Of a stretch of DNA of 64,000 nt, positions 1 to 11,425 are shown piece by piece. Position numbers and translations under genes: made by a program. Origin of the DNA: Albula goreensis (taxonomy: Eukaryota > Chordata > Actinopteri > Albuliformes > Albulidae). The DNA is taken from positions 52,794,180 through 52,858,179 of the forward strand of contig CM040741.1 of the NCBI GenBank assembly GCA_022829145.1. The letters run 5' to 3'. How positions within the stretch are numbered: the first letter of the stretch is position 1; each line of letters opens with the position of its first letter. The notes below the pieces were generated by a model. That model ran no database searches, was not told the DNA's origin, and saw only the letters and a program-made list of their open reading frames with translations.

Positions 1-1040
1 AAAATTAAATTTTATGTCAAAGGACTTGATGGTCCGGTGGTCCAGATTTTTTTAAGGTCCTATGGTCCTGATTTTTAAGGAAAATGTTCCAATAGCGTTT
101 GAAATGTTTAGACCCTATTTTTCCTGATAAATCATGCTGTCCCATCTAGCATTCTGAAGTTAACCCCCAAACAGTCTAGTGCTCTGACTGAATTTGCAAA
201 TTGCTGGCCTGGCTAATTACCAAACCGTATCAAGAGTTCAAGGGCTGTTCGATGCAGGAATTTGATGCAGACTGCATGGCAACATTTTGATTTGGAGATA
301 AGCAAGCCTTGTTCATCCATATGCCCCTACGTGATGGAAATCCTCAATCCATTAGCGTGGTGGGGGGATCAAGTGCTTGCTTGTGAATTTCCTCATTCTA
401 CTTACTTATTTAAAATCAGCTTCATTAATTAGCAGTGGAATATTTATTCAAGCCAGGGGATCAGTAGCAGTAATATGTGAGATAATGCTTTCAGGTCCTG
501 CTGGTGGGATGGGAGGTGTTGTGTGTGTATTTGTTTTCATAGTGATCCTGTTCTTGTGTGCCTGCCTGCATAAGAGTACATGCCAGCATATGTCTGTCCA
601 TCTGTCTGTGCTGATGAGACAGACTAAATATTGTACTTTGAAATAATAGAAACAATGCATTTGGTATCTAAAAACTGGGAGATACTCTGCTTTGGAGATT
701 GTACAAATAAAACAATTTGTCTCGTTCCATTGGCTAACTGGAGCAGCTTGGCATAGTATGCATTTTCTTTTAATGGTACTTCTAGCCCTCTGATTTCAAA
801 AGTTACCTCCTTTCACTTTGCACAACAATGGGTCCTTTGACTGTAGCAGCTTTCTCGTCATAAAGACAGATCCCCCAAAATGTCAGCTCTACTCAAGATA
901 GTTAATTTCAAAATAAAGGTTTGAAAGAGCCAACAGACAAAATAATAAAAAGTGTAATAATTAATGTATAATGTAATTAATACATCAATCTGATAAAAAA
1001 TGTTTAATAATAATATGCAAATATTAGATATACTACATGT
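1..1040. other. Non-coding stretch, no gene seen
   Basis: This is AT-rich unique-looking sequence with stop codons in all frames at short intervals. The only local structure is an imperfect direct repeat near the left edge: a GGTCC-containing unit with a T-run at about 36-60 recurs at about 61-80. No splice-bounded open frame or recognisable protein is present. Confidence 0.6.
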
Positions 1041-1269
1041 TTAGAAAAAAAGCTTTCTAGCACCATCTAGCAAAGGTTTTTCATTTCTCCTGCTGGGGGA
1101 ACCTTTAAAGGTTTATCTTAGATACAGATATCATTAAGGGAATCTTTATATAACCCTCAGAATAAGGTTCTACTGAGAACCTGTGAGTGAAATCCATATT
1201 AAAGAAGAAGCCTTTAAGGCTTCCCCCAGCAGGACAAGCAAAGAACCCTTTAGGAACCTTTTTTTCTAA
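1041..1269. mobile_element. Palindromic MITE-like element
   Basis: The two halves of this about 229-bp segment are imperfect inverted repeats. TTAGAAAAAAAG at 1041 is mirrored by CTTTTTTTCTAA ending at 1269, and TCCTGCTGGGGGAA near 1089 is mirrored by TTCCCCCAGCAGGA near 1220. The centre carries no open reading frame. A long hairpin with no coding capacity is typical of non-autonomous DNA transposons, and AAGGTTCT-type hairpin repeats are common in fish genomes. I see no clear target-site duplication, so the exact ends are uncertain and the superfamily is not assigned. Confidence 0.6.
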
Positions 1270-2960
1270 GAGTGTATTAAGGACTAAGATATTGTATGTA
1301 GTTGCACAAAAGGAGTAACACCACAGATAAAAACAGAGCAAAATGTGGGGTTAAAGTGAACAATCATTGTGCTGGAAAACAATTCATTTGAGTGTTCACA
1401 CCAATCAAGAAACAAATTGAAAGAGCAGAAAATAGAAAAGAATACATTGGTCACACTCAATTTAACAAATTAATGTGTTGAAATGTAAATGTGAAAACTC
1501 AGTTTCTCCCACAACCAGGTGCAGAAAAGATCGTTCAGGAGGGATTTCTCACAATTATGCGTTCTTAAAGTATTTCCTTGTACCATTGACAAGTAACAAT
1601 GACGATAACAATGCAAAGGCTTTTTATTGGAGAATTGCCACCTGACGATGATTATCTTTCTTCAATCTTTCCATGAAAAGCCCCAGAGGTATTTTATTTC
1701 AGGCTAGGGCTTTAGCTTGCTCAGCATCGAACTTCCGCCCAATTGAATTATTCCACCCAGGTGAATGCTGACGCCATGGTCCCCAAAGCGACAGGTAAGA
1801 AACCTGAGGCATGTGAACACTCTCGCAGCTCATGAGTGTTTGTGTATGTGGTTGTGTGTATGTGAGAGAGAGAGAGAGTGGGAGAGAGAGAGATTGATTG
1901 AAGCAACAAAGGTGTTGCTAATCTGTGCAGATCCCAGCTCCAGTCGATTTAGCAGGTGGTTTTCACAGACTTAGCCCTGTGGATTTGCCAGTGAGATGCA
2001 CCGTAAAGCATGCACCCAGAGACAAGAAATCCCCTGACCGCAAGAGCGCATTAAGTGGTGTTTATTTACCATGCACTGTCATTGTGCTTTCTCTGGGCGG
2101 GTGAAGACACCACATTGTGCAACATGGGATTCCGGCAGGGCAGACCTCTGTGTGAACCCTCAGATACAGGAGGCTAAGGTAATTTCACCCACTCTCTCAG
2201 ATTAACGTCCACTCCTCGTGCCTTCACACACCTGTCGCTCCACATGCAAGTCAGCACACATTTCCCGGTACGTCAAGAGAAGGCTCGTCATACTCAAGTT
2301 ACTGTAACCAGAAATAAACAAATGAGTCTCTGACACATCAGCAAGATTCTTTTGTAATTACTTTGAGTGGGCTGAATGTAATCTTCATCTTCAGTCTCTG
2401 GACAAAGATGTTAATTAGAAGGCACTGTCCATCATGAGTCTTTGCATTTCCAGCATGCTCGTTCTCTACTCATCTACCTTTTGTGCGGTGTAATTGCTGT
2501 GAATGAACTTGATATGTAGCTTGTGCAAATGACCGCTGTTTGACATGACAGTTGACTGGCACATATTCTTTGGCAGACAACGCTGCTCCTCACATACATG
2601 TGTTTGGTGTCCCCTGTGGTCTGCACCACTCTGTGGGACACACTGACACCCAGGCTTCAATGTATTATAGCATTTGTATACAATGTACAATACACATTAA
2701 TTTGTTGATACACTTCCATTACTAGATTACACAAATTGCTGTTATTTGTAAAACTAAAAAAATATATATTTTGGAGTTTTCTACACAAAAATGTTCACAT
2801 TTATATTTATTCATCCAGAAAATTGCATTGCAATGGGGAGATATGCAATTGGTAGTCACCATATTCCCTATAACTATGTATACTATATACAGTATGAGTG
2901 TGTGCGCACGTGCACATATGTGCATGTGTGTATGTGCGTGTGTGTGTGTGTCTGTGCATA
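1270..2960. other. Non-coding stretch with a possible non-coding exon and a GA repeat
   Basis: No protein is recognised. Three things stand out: a 92-bp segment bracketed by good splice signals (1703-1794, see findings), a (GA)n run near 1864-1894, and a mildly conserved-looking AT/GC-balanced block at about 2030-2460 with TAATTAC and TTAATTAG motifs. A short (GT)n tract lies at about 2936-2952. Confidence 0.45.
1864..1894 (+). repeat. (GA)n microsatellite
   Basis: A GA dinucleotide run interrupted once by TGG. Confidence 0.85.
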
Positions 2961-3639
2961 ATCCAAAGGGAACTGGGTGATGGTGAGTGTGGCCCCTGGT
3001 TCCCTCTCCTCTCTCCCGCATCTCACTCAGTGTCAGCTGGCTGGAGTAAATCAGGCCGGACAGTAACGCCTCCCCTGGGTGCAGCACGCTGCAGCAACAA
3101 TTCAGGGGTAATGGAGCAGCCACAGCGGGCTCGAGAGGGACGCCAAGCCACGAGCCAGGGGCGTACACGCATCTCTGCACGCTTGTAACACGGAGATGGG
3201 CCCTGATCAGTGAGCAATCAAATTACCCTGACCTGTTAATGAATGACCTTTGACCTTTGTCAGAACGTGGACAGACACAGTATGCGTAGTCCACACGAGG
3301 TAAGATGGGCTGCTTTGGTCATTTTTCAGAAAGGAGAAGAGGGCACCACAGTTATGTGAAGAGGAATGATGGGGAGAGGGAAGATGGCAGGCTGCTTTTG
3401 TGAATGGTATATCTGTGATCTGTGAATACGGAGCATGGGGAGTCCATGGTTCCATGCAGTTAATATAAATCTATTGCATGTATCAGTGTAAAATGTGTAA
3501 ATCAGTGTAAATCATTGTTAAAAGAGTCCCAGTGAGGATACAATGGAGCAGTGTCTGCCTCCAACACAACAAACACTCACATAAAAATGTATGTTTGGGC
3601 TGTTAGTGGACAAGTGTTTGAAATGGCACATAAATGCAC
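2961..3639. other. Non-coding stretch containing a nuclear-receptor-like site
   Basis: GC-balanced unique sequence with no supported gene. Short open frames on both strands have no recognisable domain. The main feature is the DR1 array at 3229-3256, listed separately. Confidence 0.45.
3229..3256 (-). promoter_or_regulatory. DR1 nuclear-receptor half-site array
   Basis: Three exact TGACCT half-sites lie at 3229-3234, 3244-3249 and 3251-3256. The last two are separated by one T, giving on the minus strand AGGTCA-A-AGGTCA, the direct-repeat-1 arrangement bound by RXR, PPAR, HNF4 and COUP-TF family receptors. The motif is seen directly; occupancy is inferred. Confidence 0.4.
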
Positions 3640-3930
3640 ACATGCACGCATGAAAACAGCACACGCAGCAGCGGCGCATTTGTTTATTCGGCTGATTAAT
3701 GTCCACGCTGTCATTACAGCGATCCAACTAATCAGCGGGCACATTAGCACGTTTTAACTGACGACTTTAATTCAATCGATCACGGGCACGGCTTTCGATC
3801 ATCTGCTCCCCGCATAATTATCTCCTAATTTAATACTTTGACTGGAATGCAATATCTACTAATCTGACTGGAATCGAGGGCCGAGATGCATGGAGGGCCA
3901 TTTAAGCGATGAATGTGCTGCAGTGAAAAC
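3640..3930. promoter_or_regulatory. Candidate conserved non-coding element
   Basis: A repeat-free island of mixed composition rich in homeodomain-type cores (GATTAATG, CTAATCAG, CATAATTATC, CCTAATTTAATAC, CTAATCTGAC) with ATCGATCA motifs. It has no coding signature. Such islands beside developmental genes are often conserved enhancers. The call rests on texture and motif density only. Confidence 0.35.
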
Positions 3931-4789
3931 AGCCAGAGCCCAGTTTCACAAAGAGCTCAGTGTGGTGGCCCATAGTGTTCTTACAAATTTACAATGCTGT
4001 ATATTAAGCATTTTTTAGAATGGAATGATTGCCAATTTGATAGAGAAAGTGGACTGAAAAATGTAAGGGTGTTTTGTAAATGCAGATCTGCATTCACTGT
4101 GTTGTTTTTGTGATTGAGTGATTTGAGTGAATTTGATTTGATGAAAATGCTTTGGTGATCCGCAGTTTGAAGGACAATGGATGCAGATTTTCACTGATGT
4201 GAATTTCGATGTGATTCATCTTCATGCAAGTTTATTTTTCAAAGGTGAGGCAATCATGGCCTTGATGACCATGGCCTGCTTCCTCATCTCATGCTTGTGC
4301 CTGTCCCTCTACCCCCCCACCAAGCTCCCCCAGGGTCCTCTCATGTCAATGAAGTGCTAACAGCTCCCATGGGGCCCCTGTCTGGCCCTCAATGCCTCCC
4401 AGGGCCCATAGAGCCAGATGGCTCCTCTAGGCATCACGTTTTTCAATTAGAATGTGAGCAGAGGCCATCCTTCACTGCAAGAGGTAAGACAGTGCAAAGA
4501 GGAGAGAGGGAGAGGAAGCAAGACAGAGAGACAGAGAGAGAGAAGAAAGATGCTTGCAATTCAGTGAGCACGTGAGGAAATTAAAACTGAAATTGGAAAA
4601 AATGATTCGACAAACCAAAAAAATTATATTTTACCTGTTTTCAGCCTTTCACTGAAATGCAGTACAGGCAGGACTGGTTTATGAAATCGATAATCTCGAA
4701 TATAATCAAGTTGCGTTTAAAGTAGTTCCTTCTGCGATTTTTAACAAACGGGTTCTATTTATTGTATTTGGTAACATAACACTCCGCTG
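3931..4789. other. Non-coding stretch, no gene seen
   Basis: AT-rich sequence with a C-rich patch near 4300-4440 and a purine-rich GA-type tract at about 4498-4550. No coding or RNA feature is supported. Confidence 0.55.
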
Positions 4790-5340
4790 TAGAGCAGGTA
4801 GGTCTAGCGTGTGCTCAGATGAAACATCCATCAAGAAAAGACCTCGTGCATGGAGGCTTGTCAAAGATAAGGCGAGGTATTATTGTCTCAAATTTGTCCG
4901 CGACGCGTCTAGACCAGGGAGAACAAAGGAAGCGCTCTCTTCGGGTTTCCCCCTGAACATCAGATTGAAAGCGGTGATAAATCACTTAGCGTAATTGCTG
5001 GGCGGGCTGGTAGGCCGGGCAGCGCCCACCCTGTCCCGCACGTGTCTGCCGAGGGTGGCTGCTGACGGGGTGCGAGGCTAAGGTCTTGGGGGCGAGAGCT
5101 CAGCCGTTCGCCCCCATGTGCTCTCGTTAGGATTTAATTTAAATATGGGTTTATGGGGCTCGCGGGTGTTAAAGCTCCTTAAGAGTCGTATTCATTCTGC
5201 CCCAGCGTGATTTAAGAGGTCAGTTATTTGCGACTACAAGCTGTTTGCGGGAGTAAACGCGGTGTAATCCTGTGAGAGGCTGGGGTTAAAAGCCAGCGCG
5301 GAAATAGAAAATTAAGACATTTCTAGTCTTTTCCGCAATA
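4790..5340. promoter_or_regulatory. Candidate conserved non-coding element
   Basis: About 550 bp of repeat-free sequence, GC-richer than its flanks, with a SOX/TCF-like AACAAAG at 4922-4928 and motifs such as GATAAATCA, GCGTAATTGCTG and GATTTAATTTAAAT. A 61-codon open frame at 4809-4994 is basic but matches no family I know, and I treat it as chance. Likely an enhancer-type element; not verified by alignment. Confidence 0.35.
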
Positions 5341-7839
5341 GGTATTTTGTGCTCTATTCTTACAGCCATTCGGTTGGAATCTTAAAGCATAATACAAAAA
5401 TACAAATTCGAAAAAAACAATTTGTTCGACATTAAAATTAACAGTTAACAAAGACTAACATTAACATATAATTTATTTTTTGCTTTTATTACTTTTATTT
5501 GCCACAACATTTTACATTTCAAGAGTATGCTTGCCTCAATGTACTTGCAGAGTACATTCAGATTAAAATGATAAAATTACATTGAATCTTTCCAAATAAC
5601 AGTTTTTTGCCCTGAAATCGTTTCAAAATTAGACTGCGTCAACAAATGGTGTAATAACCTAGCAATAGCACCACTGATGCAATTTAGAACAGATGTTGTA
5701 AACAAATAGTTTTTAGTCGCATTAGAAGCAGTACAATATATATTAAAATTCATTGTTTCTTGAATGCAAAATTTCACAGACTGTGACACAAAAAGCCACT
5801 TACCGCACATCGTAAAAGGGGAGAATTAAGTGGGTCATAAAGAGGTCTGTAGGAAGGAGAGAGTAGCCAGTGAATGTAAAACTCATTGATACGGCAAAAA
5901 TATATGTTATTCAGGAAGACCTATTGGTATTACACAGAGATTTTAAAGTTTTACCTCTCAGCACACCAGAGAGCATTTTGTCAATTTTAAGTTTTTAATT
6001 ATTCAAAATGTATATGTTGTATCAAACGTGAACACAGTGATACTCGTCCAGCAACCATATAAAGTTGTCCAGATCTCAAATTTGATTCACCTAATTAAAA
6101 CCTAGAAATTGAAACTGAGTTCAGCTTAGTTTGAAACTTAAAGATGTATGGTATATTTACATAGACATTACTTTATACTGCTACTTTTTGTCTCTTTTGG
6201 TAATTTATGTAGTTTTTCATTTTCTTAGTTTTTGAAATTGTGGATATTTTATGTGTCCATGTAAAAAAAAAAAAAAAAAAAATGCATTGTATGGTTTTGG
6301 TAGTATTTAATGCTATTTTGGCATTAACATATAAGTAATATGTGAGCTGTCAGGTGGCATAGCTAAACCCATTTATTCTGTGTTTTGTGTACATTTAGAA
6401 AGGTTTGGGAAATATCACATATATTTATGTTGAGCAATAATTATGGTTTTTACAATGCTCTTCACACTACAAGGGCTTTGGTTTTGGTTATTAGTAGTTA
6501 CTGAATTTAATGGAAATCTTTGCTGGAGTCAAAGGCAGAGCACCAGAGAGAAATGTTTTTTCCATCCTATTGTATTTCCTTGCACTTGTAGTGTGATCAG
6601 TCAGGCGCTTTAATTCTTAGGCAAGTCAACATTACACAACAGTACACAAGGGGACAAGATGCTGCCTGAGGGAGATCTCATGGATTAAATGTGTATTTTG
6701 TCTCTTCTTTGTCACTCATACTGGTCTGAGCAATAATTTGGAGTCTCATGTATGGATTTAATTTCACTCTGAGGAGACTTCTCTTAATGCTGTTGGGTCT
6801 GACAAAAGCATAGATTAAGAAATAAAAATAATACCAACATATTGATTTCTGTGGAAGTATATGTAACTACCCCGAGGGATGTATCCACCCACCTCATACA
6901 CACAACATGCACACTCACACACATACACAAACACACACACACACACACACACACACCTATACTCACATATTTCACATTTGCTAATTTAGAAAACAATCTT
7001 GTCAAGAGATAATTACAACAATGCAGGACAACTTTAGAAGAATATCATTATAGTATTGCTGCAATGATTGGCTATAATACAATTAAAACAACCTGTCCTG
7101 TTCAAGGGTATGTATTAGTACAATCCCAAGAGCTATATAATTAAATACCTAACCCCTTCCCCACCCAGCCCCCAGAGTGGTACATACAGGGGCGTATGCT
7201 ATTGCGTTTCCTCTGTGCCAGTGTAGGATTACGCATGTCAACACTTCTGCTGTAGAGTCTGCCGATTCACATCTTTTGTTTTCACAAAACAAATGAGCTT
7301 GAACAAATTCAAGAAAAGTTCCGGGTCCACATTATAAACTGCAATATGGTGGGGCCAACAAGACCCAATTAGTGTTCCTGAAAAAGATCTGTGATCTGAA
7401 ACCATTCCTGTTACAGTATTTAACATCTTCCTGGCAAGTTCTTGATGTGTTGCACCACAACCTCAGGAAAACCCATGTGAGAGGGCTATAGAAAAATGGG
7501 GTTGGCCAGATGTTTCAAGAGCAGAAAGGTGTGGTCTGCCTGCCACTCACCAGCACGAGGGTGGTCATGGCTGTCTCTTTGTCACACCTGGGACATCAAA
7601 CATCCTTAAAGCTCACATCACTGCAACATGGGTCAACCCCCAACCTCACAGAAGGATTTACACCCCAAAAGTCTCCTGTTGTTCCTTTTGGTAGTCTTCC
7701 TCCTGAATGTGGTCACAAGACTCAACCCTGTATATACAATCACAGCCCTATGATCAAAAGCGTTGAGTAAAATACCCACAAACATCCCCAAACGTCCGAT
7801 CATAAGAGGCAAGCCCATTAAACGCCAGCACTTGATCTG
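5341..7839. other. AT-rich non-coding stretch, no gene seen
   Basis: Dense stops in all frames. It contains an uninterrupted A20 run at 6263-6282 and a (CA)n run at about 6931-6957. Neither strand shows a splice-bounded open frame or a transposon protein remnant. Confidence 0.6.
6931..6957 (+). repeat. (CA)n microsatellite
   Basis: A perfect AC dinucleotide run of about 27 bp with degenerate CA-rich sequence on its left. Confidence 0.9.
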
Positions 7840-8280
7840 ATATATAAAGACTTAAATTGATATTTAACACACTGACCCCATGTATCCTTAATTATATCAC
7901 AGGCATTATCCTGAGACAATGTTGTTTTGGACCCGCTCGTAAAAATCTCGAGAGAACCCGTTTTAATCAGCTGCGCCAGTTGTTCTCAGTTTCCGAGAGA
8001 CAGCTTGCTCATATTAATTTGTTGCGTGTTGCACATCAGGGACAGCAAATCGATCACAGTCCCAGGCAGCAGTCAGGGTGCGTGTTTGATTGCACCAGGC
8101 TGGGGGAAGAGCGCAAGGCATCATTAACACGCGAGATGGAAGCATTGTTGGCAAAAAGGCATTTGGAAAAGGATATGATATTAATGTTTTAGCGAGCTCC
8201 ATTCGCTCAGCCGTGTTTTATGACTAATGGTTTTTAATGCAATGCCAATTCCATAATACTGTCACTCACACCAAATCGAG
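7840..8280. promoter_or_regulatory. Candidate conserved non-coding element with a 111-codon open frame
   Basis: Repeat-free sequence of even composition with TCCTTAATTATATC, TTTTAATCAGC, CATATTAATTTG, CAAATCGATCACA, CATTAACACG and TTTTAATGC motifs. An open frame at 7857-8192 on the plus strand has an ATG start but no known domain and no splice context. I favour an enhancer-like element over a gene. Confidence 0.35.
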
Positions 8281-9810
8281 GTCTCTTGAGTTTCTTCACA
8301 CAAACACACACACTATACGAAACACTAAATTGTCTACATTTATGGTTTTCTTAGCTAAAACCTTTGTGTACAGTGTATATATATTATGCTTTAAGGGGAG
8401 TCAGAATTATTGACGCAAATAAAACCCCCATTAAAATTTGTGTTTATTGTTAATTTGTCCATTGTTTAGTGCATAGGTGTGAGTGTGTGTGTGTGTGCAT
8501 GCCTGCGTGCGTGACTGCGTGTGTACCTGCGTGCGTGCGTGCGTGCATGCATGCGCACGCGCGCAAATTCCCTGCATGTCATTGTGCTCTCTAGGATATA
8601 TAAATATATACATTTTCTGAATTTCACCTGGACTCATAAAAAGTAACTGAGAGGAACTCAAAGTGAGATTGTGTTAAGCAACTGAGACTTGCTTTATGTT
8701 TTCCCAGCAGGAAGCAGTGATAGAAGTCAGGCCAGTTATTTTCTCCATGTGAAAATTCAGCACTGCTAATATTGTTTATAATATTAGGACCACCAGCTCC
8801 AAGACAGAGGCCAGGAAGGCAACCCCTGGACAGCAGACCTTCCCAGAAAGCCAAGGCCACCAGCATGAAAACAACACCACCCGCGGCTGGAACATTCATC
8901 CTTCTGCTCCATTGTTTTATCATAATTCATGTCAGCTAAGATCGCCTTATCTCCAGAAGCTGGGATGCAGAGGGCACCCACCTAATCCCCAGCCCAAGAT
9001 GTATTTATTGAAGATTAATAATATTGCAGCAATCTCATCATGCTCTTTATGATTTTATCATTTTTTCCAAAAGGGGATCAGGGGTAGCAAAAGAGATAGA
9101 CATCCGTCTTGACTGATAGAGTAGATTTTCAGATTAGGAGGCAAAAATTAATTTATATGAAAAGGTAGGGCATTATCTTTGTATAACCAGGGCCGTGCTG
9201 CACCAGAGGTATCGGATGGCGGTGTATTCCCCTACGGCTGTACAGTATGGATTATATGGGGATGTCAACTTTGGTATAACACGTAATCATAACACAAGCA
9301 ACTCGCTTGCATTTTCTGTTAAATGGGGTGTTGTGACCTGAAGGCCTCATTCATCCCAAATGCTGCTCAGCCATGATATAATTGAATTGTGAGGTGAATA
9401 CGTTTCAAACAGGCCTTGCAGTAGCATGGCCCGCTTGACTCTGAATGTGTGGGGGCAGCTCGGACCATGCACCCTCACCTGTGCCAACCCCCTATAGCAT
9501 AGAGGACTAGCCACTGGTTAATATTCCTTCAGGACCTTTGCGCTGAACTCTGGGGAGCCCTGGGGCACAGGCTCCACTATAAACAGTCACATCATAATTT
9601 AATGTGCCACAGGGTTTATTTAAAAAAAAACACAAAATATATATATTTATCACCTCCATTTCCCTAACGAAATTGTGTCTGCCATTACCCCATATGCAGA
9701 GTGGCTTCGGCTAAGTCCGTCTCATTGTCCTAATGGAAGCATCGTTCTACCCGAGCAGCAAGTGGAGGCCCAGTGAGGAGGGGTGTAAAAAAAAGATAAA
9801 TTTCTCTGAG
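8281..9810. other. Non-coding stretch with a compound purine-pyrimidine repeat
   Basis: No gene is supported. The compound GT/GCGT repeat at 8477-8564 is listed separately. The block at about 9300-9640 is repeat-free with ATATAATTGAATTG and GGTTAATATTCC motifs and could be a weak regulatory island. Confidence 0.45.
8477..8564 (+). repeat. Compound (GT)n/(GCGT)n alternating repeat
   Basis: A run of GT followed by TGCG units and ending in GCGCACGCGCGC. The near-continuous alternation of purine and pyrimidine is unusually GC-rich for a fish dinucleotide repeat. Confidence 0.8.
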
Positions 9811-9816
9811 GGTGGC

Positions 9817-9836
9817 GGTTCAAAGTTCAAGGTTCA
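9817..9836 (+). promoter_or_regulatory. Triple RGTTCA direct repeat, 1-bp spacing
   Basis: Three half-sites GGTTCA (9817), AGTTCA (9824) and GGTTCA (9831) are each separated by a single A, a triple DR1. RGTTCA is an accepted variant of the RGKTCA half-site of RXR heterodimers. The repeat is exact in the sequence; binding is inferred. Confidence 0.4.
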
Positions 9837-9989
9837 ACCCCGATCCAAATTATTTATATCCCTAATAAGTGAGTGGATGGAATAGATTTGTTGTCCATGA
9901 CCTTGGTGTTCATAGAAACCTCATCCCACAGCATCAGTGAGGCAGGGAAGCAGGAGGAACTGATGGCCGGAGTGTTGGTGTTGTGGATG

Positions 9990-10092
9990 GTGTGCGTGTA
10001 TGTGTGTGTGTGTGTGTTTGTGTGTGTGCATGTGTTTGTGTGTGGCCATATGACTGTGTAAATCTGTGTGTGTGGGTGCATTCATTTCTGTG

Positions 10093-10131
<39 letters not shown>

Positions 10132-10156
10132 TGTCTGCATGTGTGTTTGTGCAGGG
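9990..10156 (+). repeat. GT-rich microsatellite block
   Basis: Several GT runs separated by short interruptions, with the purest (GT)n at about 10096-10130. The open frames through it on both strands encode only Cys-Val or Thr-His repeats. Confidence 0.9.
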
Positions 10157-10281
10157 GGGGTAAAGGGGGCACCTTGTTTGCATTCCATATGGAAATGAGA
10201 AGGAGCTCAAGTACACATGAAGGACATTCTGTGTGGGTTGCAGACATGGAGAGACTGGTGGGAAATGTGTGTGGGGGTGGT

Positions 10282-10306
10282 GGAGGAGGAGGAGGAGGAG
10301 GAGGGG
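10282..10306 (+). repeat. (GGA)n trinucleotide repeat
   Basis: About eight GGA units in a G-rich context that continues with G runs to about 10380. Confidence 0.85.
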
Positions 10307-10479
10307 TCCCTACCTGCAAGATTCTCAACAATAGCAATGAGTCCAGCAGTCTGTGGGTGGGAGGGGTGGGGGAGGGGGTAGTGTCAGAAGGAAGAACAGA
10401 CTTTCTGGAAGTGAAATAATCAGTGGGAAAACAAGGCTGACCTTTGAAAACAATCTCGGGGAAGCCATGTGTTCAGATG

Positions 10480-10770
10480 GCCACTTCCTTTGGCAGTGAT
10501 GCATTTAAGACATGTCATTTGCAAAGTGGCTGTGAGTGACTGTGGACAGGCTGCGCATTTATCAGGCATTAACTGTATGCACAATGTTTATTCATAATGC
10601 GCGCTGCCGCGTATATTAACCGCATAACTAAATGATTGCAAAGATTAGGTTACACATTCTCAATTATGGCGCCTGCTGATTTCACGTTTGTGGGTTTATA
10701 CAAGGCACAATTTGCACCGCTCATGACAGCCATTGTTTGTCTCAGCCATTTCCTAAGACTAAGATAATAA
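10480..10770. promoter_or_regulatory. Candidate conserved non-coding element
   Basis: Repeat-free island with an octamer-like ATTTGCAA at 10517-10524, a SOX-like CATTGTT at 10731-10737, GCGCATTTATCAGGCATTAAC, and CAATTATGG. Adjacent POU and SOX type motifs are common in neural enhancers. No coding potential. Confidence 0.4.
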
Positions 10771-11159
10771 TGTGTTCAAACCTCAGCTGAGGGCTGGAAA
10801 AACGAGGGAGAGAAGGCCTACATGAACAACTGTATGTGTGCTGTCTCGCAAGATAGGTGAGCCAGTGTAAGCACAAGGTTCACATTTTGTATTGTTGGCA
10901 GCTTATTAGTTGTATCAAAGAATGTATCAGCTGTAAGCCGGTTAGCTGAAATTCATGTCTGCTTGTAGACTGGCAATGATAGACAAACAGTCATGACAAA
11001 CAGACAAACTGTTCCAGACATTTGGCAGGTGGATTGCGATTTCGCATGTATTTCAATCTCAGTAAATGGTCTTCTTTAGCTACCTGTGGTGTTTTGTTTT
11101 AAAATATGATCATATGCTTTGGGGGTGTGGATGTTGGGGAGGGGGTGGAAAGGAGCGAG

Positions 11160-11400
11160 CAGGGAATTTACGGTGACATAATGCGTGGGTCAGGCTGGCC
11201 GCGTGGCAGCAGTATTGATCAGAGAGACTCACACTGCTTCAGCGGCCCGATCTCTGACCCTTAAATAGCGAATGAATCTCAATCCAATAGACTGGAGTGT
11301 CTCGGCTCACTCGCCCACACCCAGGGCCCAGGCGATCAATAACCAGGGAGCATGATTTCCACATTATGGATTGGCAGCCTCCTTATTAATAGAAAAGGTG
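11160..11400. promoter_or_regulatory. Candidate conserved non-coding element
   Basis: A repeat-free block with GATCAATAACC, CTTAAATAGCGAATGAATC, CAATCCAATAG and CTTATTAATAG motifs that ends at a GT repeat. Composition is even and no open frame is meaningful. Enhancer-like by texture only. Confidence 0.35.
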
Positions 11401-11425
11401 TGTGTGAGTGTGTGTGTGTGTGTGT
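11400..11425 (+). repeat. (GT)n microsatellite
   Basis: A short GT run with one GA interruption. Confidence 0.8.

Noticed and set aside
9854-10419. Overlapping frames on both strands encoding Thr-His or Cys-Val repeats
   Set aside because: Products of the GT/CA microsatellite read in different frames. The same applies to frames over the repeats near 13.7, 15.5, 20.8, 26.2, 30.1 and 63.5 kb.
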